From Agelaius tricolor (taxonomy: Eukaryota; Chordata; Aves; Passeriformes; Icteridae): a stretch of DNA of 64,000 nt. Of this stretch, positions 1 through 10,534 are shown in pieces (the stretch's first letter is position 1; each line of letters starts with the position of its first letter). The notes beneath the pieces were generated by a model. The model was given only the letters and a program-made list of their open reading frames with translations, was not told the DNA's origin and did not search any database. The stretch spans positions 14,924,501 to 14,988,500 of the forward strand of contig JALJCS010000015.1 in NCBI GenBank assembly GCA_023055355.1, given 5' to 3'. The position numbers were made by a program, and so were the translations under genes.

Positions 1-3000
1 CTGGACAAACAGGGACTCTTCCTTCTCCTTGAGTGGGCGCTCCGTGTGTACCACAGGTCAGCACCAACCAAGTGAGGGATGTTGTGGAGAGCTGGGTGGT
101 TCACCAGCTCATGGATGGGTTGGGAGAGTGTCTCTGGCTGCCAGGGGATGATCACCAGAAGGGCAGAGGGACAGGTAGGAACTCCTGGAAAACAGGCCTT
201 CCCAACCCTGCCCCACCTCTGCCCTCCAGCCCAGAGATGATGGCTCACCCTGACCTCCTCCCAGAAGTGGATGTTTCTGCTCTGGATCCCTTGATGTCCT
301 CTGAGCTCGTGGATCAGACAGAGAGGAGATATGTGATGAAAGTCAAGGTGAGTGAGCAGGATGGGGACTCCCACTGAGCCAAGCATCTGCTCATCATGAG
401 CCTGGGATGAGGCCCAGGACTCGCTGTGCTGGGTCTCAAGGGAGTCTGTACCTGGCTTCTTGGGCTGCCTGTGGCGGGTGTCCATCCTGCAGGCTAGCGT
501 CTTCGAGTGGATGCAGAGAACCCTGGAGGTGGAGTTCAAGGAATGGTTCAGGGAAGAGGAACCTGAGACAGACCATGAGGGCTTCTTCCAGTCAGCCTTG
601 CCTGCCATTGTCATGCAGGTGGGACCCCAAGAACATGGGTACAGATGGGGCATGGCCATGCTGAGACCTCCCAGAAAGGATTCCATGGCCTGCAGGCTCT
701 CCCTGAATCACCTCCACTTTCCTCTTGTGCTGCAGATGCTGAATGAGAACATCCAGGTGGCTTCCTTGATCACCGACTCTCTGCAGCAGAAGATCTACAA
801 CATGGCCTTGGAGGAGCTTGAGGCATTCCTGGGCCGGTCAGTGGAGCCACTTACACCCCTGCCCACCCTCACACACCCTGGGGCCATGGCTAAGCATCAC
901 AGGTGGGGGTGGAGATCTGCTGTGGGGCACCCAATGCTCATCCAGGTCACAGAAAGCTCAGCAGCCTCTGTACCCATGGGGCTGCTGTCTCAGCCTTTGG
1001 GGACATCAGCTCTCGGGGCCTGCTGCCCCAAATGTTTGTCAGCTGAGCCCTCTCAAGGGGATCCAGAATGGGTCCCACTGCCCCATCCTGCCCAACAACC
1101 TGTCACTCTCCAGCCTGGTGGCAGGATCTGAAAGGAGCCGAGTGAGCTGGGAGGGTTGTGGGAGGTCAGGTGTCCCCAGGAGCATCCCAGGGCCAGCTCC
1201 CCGTGGTGGCCGCCTGGGGCTCTGCCTGCCCGTCACGGCTGCCTCTGCCTCGCTGTGTTGCAGCCTGCGGGAAGCGCTGGTGCAGTGCGGGAAGGAGCAC
1301 CAGCAGGACCGGGCCGTTCCCAAGTACTACATCTCCCACCTGCTGGCCGTGCTCAACAACAACCTGGCTCTCAGGTAACCTGCACCAGCACCTGGTAGCT
1401 CTTGTAGTAACACCCGCCCCCATCTTCCCTGGGGCCAGTGTTCCTGCTATGCTTCCCAGGCGACCTGTGCCCTCTCTTCCCTCTCCTAGCAATTCTGTCT
1501 CCTCCCTGCACCCTGACACTGCCTGCAGAGAAGTGCCTGGATCCCTGCAGGCTGCTCTAGACAGGATGCAGAAGAAAGCTACCCAGCTGCTGCTGGAGGA
1601 ACTGCTCCTGGACCTGCAGGTATGTTGGTCCAGCACCTGAGGCTGACAGGGCTGCAACAAAGCTGAACCCAGCACTAACAGCCCTACTGCAACTTGAGTT
1701 CATTCCTGCTCAGGGTCCCTGCCATTTACTCTATACCCTGCTATCACCCTGCAGACATCTCTGCCAGCCTGTCCCCCAGACCTTGATAAAGCACCCGATG
1801 TCTGTCACCAACAGCACCACCCCGTATCGCTGGGCAGATGGCTCATGGCCCCCAAATCACTAACGGACAGAGCCCAAGAGCCAAAGCCCCCCCGAGCTGC
1901 CTCATGCTCCTTCTGGCTGTTCCATGGCAGAAAACCAGCTGGAGAGCAGCAAAGTCTGTGTGGAGGATATAAATCCATGTGCAACTGCCTGAGTCGTTTC
2001 CTGCTAGTGTAGTCAAATTTAGCTTTCCTGGAGTCTGGACCAAAAACCTGGAATAATTAACAACATTACTATTTAGGGCTTGAATGCCATGAAAACAAAG
2101 GAAGAGCCAAAGGGTGAAGAGCTTGCAGGCAGCAGTGGCCCTAGCTGAGAAAGAAGGAGTGTGTGCCTGCAAGCAGGAAGACAGGCAAGGACAGCAGGGC
2201 AGGAGTAGGAAATCAAAAAACATGTTATGTCTACACAAGGGAAGTGGGGAGGAGTGGAAATTAAAAATAGGCAGGACAGGCCAAAAGCAGGTGTGTGAGG
2301 AGCAGAGCGCTGCCCAAACCTCAGGTGTGCATCATGACCCCGATAAAGCTCCAAAAGGAGGCTCTCAGGGTGTCAGGGAGGGACAGCCCCAGTGTTTCCA
2401 TAATTTCCTAACCTTAACCACTCTGCTGATTTTACACTGAGTTTTGGCTGGCAGCAGGGGCTCCGGGGCTTTGCAAGGCAAAGTGGCCGTGGTGCCAGGC
2501 AGCAGCTGTGGGTGTTGTGCTGCCCTGAGCTGGCAGCTCTGCGATGGTGCAGGGCACAGACGCTGCTCCTTGCTCCCTGCAGCCCCTCTGCCTGCAGCTG
2601 CCTTCCCGCAAGTGGCTCTCCGGGTCCCAGCTGGTCGGCAGCATGTGTGAAGTGATTGACAAGTATGCAAAGGACTTCTCCCGCGTCAGGAAACCTGTGT
2701 TCACGGTACCTCCTTGGAGCTGCTGCTTGTCTGTGGGACAGGGAGGCTGGGCAGTGGGCACCATGCTGGGGTGCAGGATGCTGGGGATGCAGGAGTCTGT
2801 GTCCTCTGGAGCAGTGCAGAGAGCACCGCCACATGGAGATGTTCAGGGCTTCCCCCAAATCCTGTTTTCTCTGTCCCTTCGGTCAGGGGGCTCCCCCGAG
2901 ATTATTCCCACGGCTTGGTGTTGTATCAGCCGCCCTTTTTGCCTCCCCAGACCCTGGGGAGCTGGGTCTGGACACTCAGGCAATGCCAGCACTAACAGCT

Positions 3001-4252
3001 GTCCCCTGCCCAGCTCCTGCTGGCCGAGAGCGAGCTCCTGGTGGCGAACCAGTACCTGCGGGCCCTGCTGCAGAGGAAGATGGTGTGCAAGAGCCGGGAG
3101 GAGCGGGGCCAGCTGTGCCACCGCCTGCTGCAGGACGCCTCGCAGCTCCGGGAGCTCTTCTGTGGCCTGGTGAGAGAAGCCTGGCTGTGGTGGGGAGCCG
3201 GGGCTGCACCACGGAAAGGGAGCATCACCTCACCCTCCTGCTGCCCTCCAGCCCACAGCCCACGAGCAAATGGGGCTGTCACACTCGGGTGGTTGTGAGG
3301 CCAATATGAGAGGAACTGGCTGGATTAGGGACTCTGGGGACCATCACCCTGCCCAGCAGCCCCTGATGGGTGGGGCATGTTCAGTGGGAAGACACCAGCT
3401 GCAGGGGCTCAGGTCCCCACGTGGGCACTGAGGATGCAGCTGTCTCCCCAGCCACTGCAGTGACATCCTCTGGGTTTCACACCTGGCTGCTTTCCCTCCC
3501 AGGGCCTGGACCGGGGCCAGCAGAGCCTGGAGGCTGTTTTTGCCCTGCGGGAGCTGATCTGCCTCAAAGACCCAGCATTACTCAGCCTGGAGGTGCTGGG
3601 CTTCATCACCAAGTACCCCGATGTCAGGTAAGGTACTCCCTGCAGGAGGGGATGGGTGTGAGCCTGCCCAGGAGAGCCAGTCTTGGCCTGCACCCTCTGA
3701 GGTGACAGAGCAGAGCAGGCAGAAACCTGAGCCTTTACCCCTTTCTCCCTGAGGTTTCCTTTTCCCATGTTCCAGATTGGAGGGGTTCTTGAAAAGTCCC
3801 AAGGGCAAAGGTGTACAGAAAACAGCAGTTCTGCTGTGGCATTTGCACATCTGTATTTAGTAGCCAAACAAACCATGAAAAGTAACAAAACACCAAATTG
3901 GAAATGTCAAAACCAAATTAAAAAGGTTGGGAGGGATTGTTTTCAAGAAAATGCTACCTGGCCTGGTACAAAGTACCAGTTTTCCCCTGGCTTTGGTTTC
4001 TGTGGATGGGGGGAGGTTTGCAGGACACGAGCAGTGCTCGGGCTCACCCCTGGCTCTCTGCCCAGCGATGAGCACATCTCCACCTTGCTGGACATCCGCG
4101 GGGACGTCTCCAAGGAAGTGCGGCACGTGGTGCTGGAGATGATGGCTCAGCACCCCCAGGCTCTGCCCGAGGGCTACCGGCCCATCTTCAGCACCATCCT
4201 GGTCCCTGTGCCCGAGCTGCCCTTCTGCCTTCGCAAGGGCAAGTGTGCCTGA
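1..4252 (+). CDS. EXOC3L1: Exocyst complex component 3-like protein, probably EXOC3L1 (3' part, 10 exons)
   Basis: Coding exons are 1-56 (partial), 230-347, 493-618, 736-836, 1264-1374, 1529-1619, 2583-2705, 3014-3169, 3503-3627 and 4066-4252, with stop TGA at 4250-4252. All have AG/GT borders and compatible phases, giving 397 residues of the C-terminal half. The protein follows the Sec6/EXOC3 family along its length: an acidic E-x-D-V-x-x-L-x-P-L segment, then FxEWFREEEPE, ALPAIVMQ, the LLLEELLLDLQ helix, KWLSGSQ, and near the end LEVLGFITKYPDV followed by a D-x-RGDVSKEV motif. Sec6-family proteins are helical-bundle tethering factors; EXOC3 belongs to the exocyst that tethers secretory vesicles to the plasma membrane, and EXOC3L1 is linked to regulated secretion. 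The choice of EXOC3L1 over EXOC3 rests on location, since human EXOC3L1 is also on 16q22.1. The short C-terminal tail ends in RKGKCA. The N-terminal half lies outside the window. Family assignment is firm, paralogue less so. Confidence 0.86.
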
Positions 4253-4693
4253 CCCTGCCTGGCACTGGTGCCCTGCTGGCCCAGCTAGGGGCTGTGCAGG
4301 GTGAGAACAGGTGACACGTGGCATCCCCTACACACGGCACCTCATCCTGTGTTGGGGACAGTCTGGATAAAGGCCATTCTCCTCTGGTCTTGCTCCATGA
4401 GAAGACTGTCCCCTACAAGCACCAGTCCTGAGATACTTGGACTGGGGGAAATCCAACCTGTAGCTGTTTTGGTGGCCTGCTGGGACAGTGACTGAGGGCT
4501 GCTCAGGCCCATTGCCCTCAGGAGAAAGAAGAGTTGCAGAATGGACAGGAATCTGCAGCTGGGACAAATTCACATCTCCATGGGGCTGCAGAGATGTTTG
4601 GGTTTTCCCAAGTCTCCAGACAGCCCCCTGAACCAGTGTGTCCCAGCCAGCTCTAAGTTTCTATGCCATTTCTGTTTCTAAGGCCTGCTTTCC

Positions 4694-4736
4694 CAGCTTT
4701 CCCAAAACCCTCTGATTTTAAGGATTCCCACACTAG
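4694..4736. repeat. Dispersed repeat copy in EXOC3L1 3' UTR (partner at 17127-17170)
   Basis: Partner of the copy in the PSKH1 intron, with a 27-base perfect match followed by a diverged extension. The two copies lie in unrelated genes 12 kb apart, so a mobile or dispersed repeat is more likely than a gene duplication. Confidence 0.7.
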
Positions 4737-5360
4737 CCATGAAGGCTGTCACCATTCCAAGTCTGAGGCAGACTGGAGCCTTGCTGGGACCAGGCTGGCA
4801 GGAGAGTTTCAGCCATGGGAGGTACCCTGGGCTCAGCCCTGGGGTTGGGTGCTGCTGCTCCACCTGGCTGGGTCCTGCATGGCCAGTGGGGAGCAGCTGA
4901 GCCAGCTCGTCATGGCTCAGAGATGCTGAGGAGAAGAGCACAAGGTGGTCTCCCCACCCTGGACAGTGCCATCAGCCCTATCCCTGCTGGCACAAAGGGA
5001 CAGCTCTTGAGTTCCTGCTGACCTGCCAGACCCCTGGCTCTGGCTCATTTGCCAGGAGGAAGACTGGAGTTGGAGGCTCCCAAACTGCATGGAGAGCCTG
5101 GTTGTGCCTGGTGTGTTGTCCTGCTCCAAGGTTCCTCCGTGATGGGCAGCACCACCCTGAGCACTGGCTCTTCCTCCCTCCTGTGCTGCTGCCCAGGCCT
5201 TGGCATCTCCTCCAGGTGCCATATGAAGATCAGGAGCAGTCTGTGTCTCTGCCTACACCCTTGTGCCCCTGCAGCGCCCTGGGGGACCTCCATGCTCTGC
5301 CACGCTTCCCACCCTGGGATGGGCCACATCCCACTGTCCTTGCATGGTACCACTGCTGGA

Positions 5361-5366
5361 AATAAA
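5361..5366 (+). terminator. EXOC3L1: Poly(A) signal AATAAA for EXOC3L1
   Basis: This is a canonical AATAAA about 1.1 kb past the stop codon, followed within 30 bases by a T/G-rich stretch. It is the first perfect hexamer on the + strand after the stop and lies well before the CTRL promoter. Confidence 0.65.
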
Positions 5367-5389
5367 GGCCTAAGCTCTGCACTTGTTCC

Positions 5390-6205
5390 CGTGTCCAGGC
5401 TCCGCTCCCGGGAGGGTTGGGGTATGTGGGTGGCACAGAGAGGGAGGGATCCATCCCCATGTTCAGCATCACCCCAGACCTGGCTCCCTGCACCCTGTGC
5501 CAGCCCAGGAGATCGCCCAGGACACGGGGGATGATGCAGACACTACATATCCCACTATCCAGGACGGAGGGGGCTGATGTTCCCCAGCCCTGGGTCAAGT
5601 GGCTGCAGTGCTGAGGGGATGCTCAGTGAAGGGCTCGACCTCAACTTGGGGAGGTGCCCACTGTCCTCCCTGGGGCTCATGGTGTGCTTGCCCAGCTGGC
5701 CACACTCCCACCTGCCTGGGAAGGTGTCTGCTCTCCCCACCTGCCCCCACTGGCTATGGGACTTGCTCACCTGCACCACAGACATGGTTCAAAGTGTTCA
5801 ACCCTGAGCCCTGGGAACATCCAGGTGGGCCCAGGCCAGGACTTCATGGCCATGTGGAAAAACAGCTCTAGTCCCAATAGATCTGAAAAAAGTCTGAGCA
5901 CGGGATGACCTCCCACCACAGGAACTGGTGCCCATGCCAGCATGTCCAACCTCACTGCTACCCCAGCTGTGTGCCCACAACCAGCCTCTTGTGCCCTCCA
6001 GCACAGCCCTGTGGTGCTTCCTGCTCCAGCTCCACAGCCTGCAGTCAGAACTAACACAACCCACGACAGCAAAAGCCCAAGCCCCCCAGGTGTCTTTTGA
6101 CAGTACCTTCCCACGTCCCTCTTTGTGTGTGTGCCAGGCTTGGCCCGTCACTGCTGCCCACACGTATCACAAGGCCACAGGGGGACCTTAACCTGGTCAC
6201 CTATG
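5390..6205. other. Intergenic spacer between EXOC3L1 and CTRL
   Basis: About 0.8 kb of unique sequence with no recognisable gene, RNA or mobile element. It ends at the CTRL promoter. The short distance means CTRL enhancer elements probably sit here or in the EXOC3L1 3' end. Confidence 0.6.
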
Positions 6206-6208
6206 AGC

Positions 6209-6233
6209 CACGTGGCTCCCTGGCTGCTATAAA
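6209..6233 (+). promoter_or_regulatory. CTRL: CTRL core promoter: E-box and TATA box
   Basis: A TATAAA lies at 6228-6233, 40 bases before the CTRL start codon, which fits a very short 5' UTR as in pancreatic protease genes. A perfect CACGTG E-box is at 6209-6214, just upstream. Pancreatic zymogen genes are typically driven by E-box binding factors of the PTF1 type; use of this particular E-box is inference. Confidence 0.75.
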
Positions 6234-6272
6234 GCTCGTGGTGCCCAGGGGTTCAGCCTATCTCCTTTCAGG

Positions 6273-8316
6273 ATGGCATTCCTCTGGGTGGTTGCCTGCC
6301 TGGCCCTTGCCAGCACCGTCTCAGGTAAGTGCTGCCCATGGGTGTGGGAATGTCCTCAGGGTGTAGCAGGATGCCAAGGAGGGTGACACAGCCACCCACA
6401 GCAGCACAGGTAACCCCCAGATATGAGTCCTGAGCTTTTGGGTCACCGTTGTTCCCTGTGCCTCTCCTGCAGGCTGCGGGGTGCCTGCCATCAGTCCCTC
6501 GGTGGCCTACAGCGAGAGGATTGTCAATGGGCAGAACGCTGTGCCCGGCTCATGGCCCTGGCAGGTGTCCCTGCAGGTACAGCACTGTCCCCCTCCCTGG
6601 GCGCTGCCCTAAGCACTGGCATGGCCAGCTGGCTGCCAGGGAACCTCTGCCTGTCCTCAGCTTGGGAGTGTTCAGCCTACCCAGCCCCAGCTCCTCTCCT
6701 CTCTTCCCTCCCCAGACCACCACAGGATCCCACTTCTGCGGCGGCTCCTTGATCAACCAGTACTGGGTCGTCACAGCTGCCCACTGCAACTTCAAGTAAG
6801 GAGCGATGCCCAGCCAGCCCACACCAGTGCTGCTGGCAGGGCCAGGGGCTCAGAGCATCCTGGGCATCTCTGAGTGGCACTCGGGTCAGCCCCAAAGGCC
6901 TGAGCAGCCCAGGGCTTCCTCCCCAGTTGTCCCCATAGTGGCTGCCCCAGTGCTGCTCCCACCCTGGGTCCTGGCTGGACACTGCCCATGACTCCCTCTT
7001 ACCTCTCACAGCCCACGTGCCCACGTTGTTGTCCTGGGGGAATACAGCCTTGCTTCCAACAGCGAGCCCGTCCAAGTGAAGACCGTGTCCAGGGTGAGCC
7101 AGGCGGGTCCTGGGACGGGGCTGCAGCTCCACGCCGTGGCTGCTCCCACGGGGCAGCCATGAAGGGCTGTGCTGTTTCTCTCTCTGCAGGCCATCACCAA
7201 CCCCGGCTGGAACCCCAACACCATGAACAATGACATCACCCTGCTGAGGCTGTCCACACCCGCCCAGCTGGGGTCCCGTGTGTCCACCGTCTGCCTGGCC
7301 CCTGCCAACCTGGTTCTGCCCTCCAACGCCCGGGCTGTCACCACCGGCTGGGGACGCACCAACCCCAACTGTACGTAAGCTGCAGCCTCAGGGAGGCCTG
7401 TGTGTAGCTGCTCTTCTTCCTCGGGGCTCTGAGGGTCCAGGGGTGCCTGTGGGGGTGACATCTCCTGTAAATGTGAGAAGGGGGAGAGATGGGCAGTGGA
7501 GTAGCCCTGTCTGAGCGTGTACCAGTGTGCATGCAGGTGCAGGTGTGTGCTCAGGGGCTGGGTGTGTGTGTAGCCCAGGGATGGCTGTGCACAGGCACAA
7601 GCCTGCCCTTTCTCTGGGCTGCCTGCACAAGGTGATCCTGGAGAAGAAGTGGTTTGCTGGTACGGAGGAGGAAGGTGCTTTGTATGGTACCACCCAGGCA
7701 CCAGTGAAAGCTTGCCCAGGGCACCTGTGTGCACTCCAGGAGACCCACAGACACTGAGGTGATCTAATGGTGCTTCTTTCCTCTAGCCCAAGCCTTGGCA
7801 ACAGTCCTGCAGCAGGTGACCGTGCCCCTGATCTCCCAGAGCCAGTGCATGCAGTACTGGGGCAGTCGCATCACCAGCGCCATGATCTGTGCCGGTGGGG
7901 CTGGTGCCACCTCCTGCCAGGTAAGGAGCCAAGCTTCTGCTGCACAGGTTGGGTGGAGGAGGAGGAGGATATGAGGGGTCTTGCTGAGCTCCCACCACAT
8001 CACAGGGAGGAGCAGGGTACATGGGGTCTTCCACTTATGGAGCCAGATATTTAAGCCCCAACACCTGGCTGTACATAGGGGTTCAGGTGGCTGGGGTGGC
8101 AGGGACCAGTTTGGAGCATGTGCCAGGAGCACTAAGCAGCAATCTTCTCCACAGGGTGACTCTGGTGGACCTCTGGTGTACCAGACTGGGAATGGCTGGA
8201 CCTTGATTGGCATTGTCTCCTGGGGAACCTCCAACTGCAACATCAACACGCCGGCCATGTACACTCGTGTCAGCCAGTTCCGTAACTGGATCGATGCCGT
8301 TGTTGCTCAGGGGTAA
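6273..8316 (+). CDS. CTRL: Chymotrypsin-like protease CTRL, complete (7 exons, 264 aa)
   Basis: Exons are 6273-6324, 6473-6576, 6716-6795, 7012-7093, 7190-7370, 7787-7920 and 8155-8316, giving 264 codons, the same length as mammalian CTRL. Residues 1-18 are a signal peptide. The propeptide begins at Cys19 (CGVPAI), and tryptic activation falls after Arg33 before IVNG. The catalytic triad is present: His75 in TAAHC, Asp121 in NNDITLL and Ser214 in GDSGGP. The S1-pocket base (chymotrypsin 189) is Thr208, small and uncharged, which fits chymotrypsin-like cleavage after large hydrophobic residues; Gln211 at position 192 is typical of CTRL. The product is a secreted pancreatic digestive zymogen. 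Oddity: both cysteines of the usual 136-201 disulfide are replaced, by Ala155 and Tyr220, while the other eight remain. The exon 5 donor GTACGT was chosen because it alone keeps phase with exon 6. PSKH1 lies downstream on the other strand, as in human. Confidence 0.94.
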
Positions 8317-8357
8317 AGCTGCTGCCAGCCTGATCCCTTCACTGGGATTAAGAAAGC

Positions 8358-8363
8358 AATAAA
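8358..8363 (+). terminator. CTRL: Poly(A) signal AATAAA for CTRL
   Basis: A canonical hexamer 42 bases after the CTRL stop codon, followed by a T/G-rich run. It gives a 3' UTR of only about 60-70 bases, typical of highly expressed pancreatic zymogen mRNAs. Confidence 0.85.
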
Positions 8364-10489
8364 GTACCAGCTTTTGCTTGTGCCAAGCACTGTCTCTGGC
8401 TTCTTTCTTCTCATGATGCAGAGTGGGGTGGAAGATACGTGGAGGAGCCTGGGGCACCGCATGCTTCTCTCCTTCCCAGAGCTGGAGCTCGGCGCCCAGC
8501 TGGGATCCAACTGCCAAACTGGGACAGGATGCTCAGGAAGAGGGGGAGCAGGGCTGGCTGGGGCTCAAGGGCTGCTCAGGGGGTCTTCAAGCACACCCTG
8601 GCACCAACCCAGGCAGCGCTGAAGGTTGGGAGAATGGCCTCTCACTCACCCAGGTGGGAGATGCCACCAGGAAGGGAGTGTGGAGCTGCTGCTCAGCACC
8701 AGAAAGGATTGCCCAGCTTGCAGTGGGAGGTGGGTGTTGGTGGGGGCACAGCATCCTAGAGGATCCCTGCCTGCAGTTTAGAGCCATGACTCATGTAGCA
8801 GCTGAGAACACAGCTGAAAGGGAAAAGTGCCATGGGCAGCTCCAGTTCCTGGAGAAGGTGGAAGGGGATGGCTGGAGAACAGCACGCTGCTTCACCCCTG
8901 CAGATCTGCCAGGTAACACCAGGAAACTAAAGGCCATTGCAAAGGAAAATTTGAAGCTGAAAACAAATTTCAAGGCCAGGTGACAGGCTTTCACCCAAAT
9001 GGGTTCTTGAGACAGTGGCTGGTGGGAAAAAAAGGCTTGTGTGACACAGAAGTAGCAAGACACATGCTCAATGAATTACAATCTGGTTCCCAGCAGCTCC
9101 AAATAGAGCTGGTGATAAGGCACCGTGGAGAGAAGCAGGATCAGACTGTCCCAACATGAGCTGTGGGGTTTAGTTTTCCTTACCAGGGATGTGAAGGTGA
9201 TACAACACCTTTGCTGTGTGAATTGTAATCACTCAATTAGGCAGAGTGTGACATTACACAGGGACACACTGATGGGAGGGGTATGGAACATCAATGGAGA
9301 GCAAATACAAACAGTCTGACCCATATGATTGAGTTAAAATAAATACAAATCTGCTCAAGTAAAGCCTAGGGCTAACAAATTTTAGTGGTCAATAAGAGTT
9401 AGAGTTTTTTAGTGGTTTGCCCCGCAGGGAGCATCTAACTGACCTTAAAGGCAAGTGAAGAGAGATGTGGGGATGGACCATGCAGGCAGAGAGAACTGGA
9501 GCTATAGGGAACTTCAAACAGGAATGACCAACTGCAGCACTATGGGTCATCTGGTCTGAGTGCTGAGCTCTCTGTCAGCTCTGCCACCACTGGGATGGGG
9601 TCCCCTGTCCCCAGAAAATCCTGGAGAGGAGGTGTCTCAAGAGGGGTGTGCATTGTTCACTCAATATTACAGGTTTTCCTGTTGGTCCATAAAAGCTGCT
9701 CAGAGTAAAACTGGAGAGGTGATGAGTGGCTGTGGATAAACCAGAGCATTCCTCTGGCCCAGTCTACCACCTTGCAGCCAATGAAAAATAAACAGAATAT
9801 CCCAAAGTGCCTGTTCAGCCTCCCAACTGCACCTTCCAGCAACAGGCTGAGTGCCTGCCTCATCCAGGGCACCCCACGGACATCCCAGCCCTGCACAAGG
9901 TCTCCCTTGGGCAGCTCCTGGCCTGGCAGCTGCATTACAGAAACCAGCAAAATGTGAGGGGCACTTTGGTACCTGTTGCTGTGATCTATGAATGTAACAG
10001 AGGGGTGAGCACCTCCTGGGTCTCCAGGGACTTACTGACCATCATTCCCAGCCTGGAAATCAGGCCTGGAATTGCCTTCCAGCAGCCAGCCTGCAGGTGA
10101 TCCACCAGGCACAAGTAAGGACAGCAGAGCCGTGGGGTACACAGAATATATGGACATGTTTTAGCAGAACGAGTACAACAAATAAATAATTCTGTACACT
10201 CTAACTTGAACATTACAGACTAATTACAATGGGTCCCACCTCATGTGACAGGACAGTCCTTAGAGTAAAGCCAGGACTCGAAAGGCAAGGCACTGAACAG
10301 GACACTGGATGTGACAGAGACCAACTGGATGAGACCGGAGTCGCTTCCAAACCGTTCCAACCCAGCAGCGGAAACCGGGCAACCAAAAATAACAGCAAGA
10401 GCCGGAAGATGTCGGATCCCAAGGGCTTCCTGGGAGGTCCTTCCGTAGGGAAAGGCAACAGGAAAGCTCAGGGCATTGGGGCGTCTGTG

Positions 10490-10534
10490 CAGGAGCTGCT
10501 GCTTCGTAGCACCAGGAGCTGCTGCTTCGTAACA
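10490..10534. repeat. Two-copy tandem duplication, 23-bp period
   Basis: A 22-base word starting CAGGAGCTGCTGC and ending in CGTAGCA or CGTAACA occurs at 10490-10511 and again at 10513-10534 with one difference. It is a simple recent duplication with no known function. Confidence 0.85.

Larger units (their letters stand above)
4253..5385 (+). other. EXOC3L1: EXOC3L1 3' UTR (inferred)
   Basis: About 1.1 kb of non-coding sequence follows the EXOC3L1 stop, up to the first good poly(A) signal at 5361-5366. No open frame here resembles a known protein. It carries one copy of a dispersed repeat, around 4694-4736, that shares 27 identical bases with 17127-17153 in the PSKH1 intron. The extent is inferred from the signal alone; an earlier weak GATAAA near 4365 could give a shorter form. 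Confidence 0.6.
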
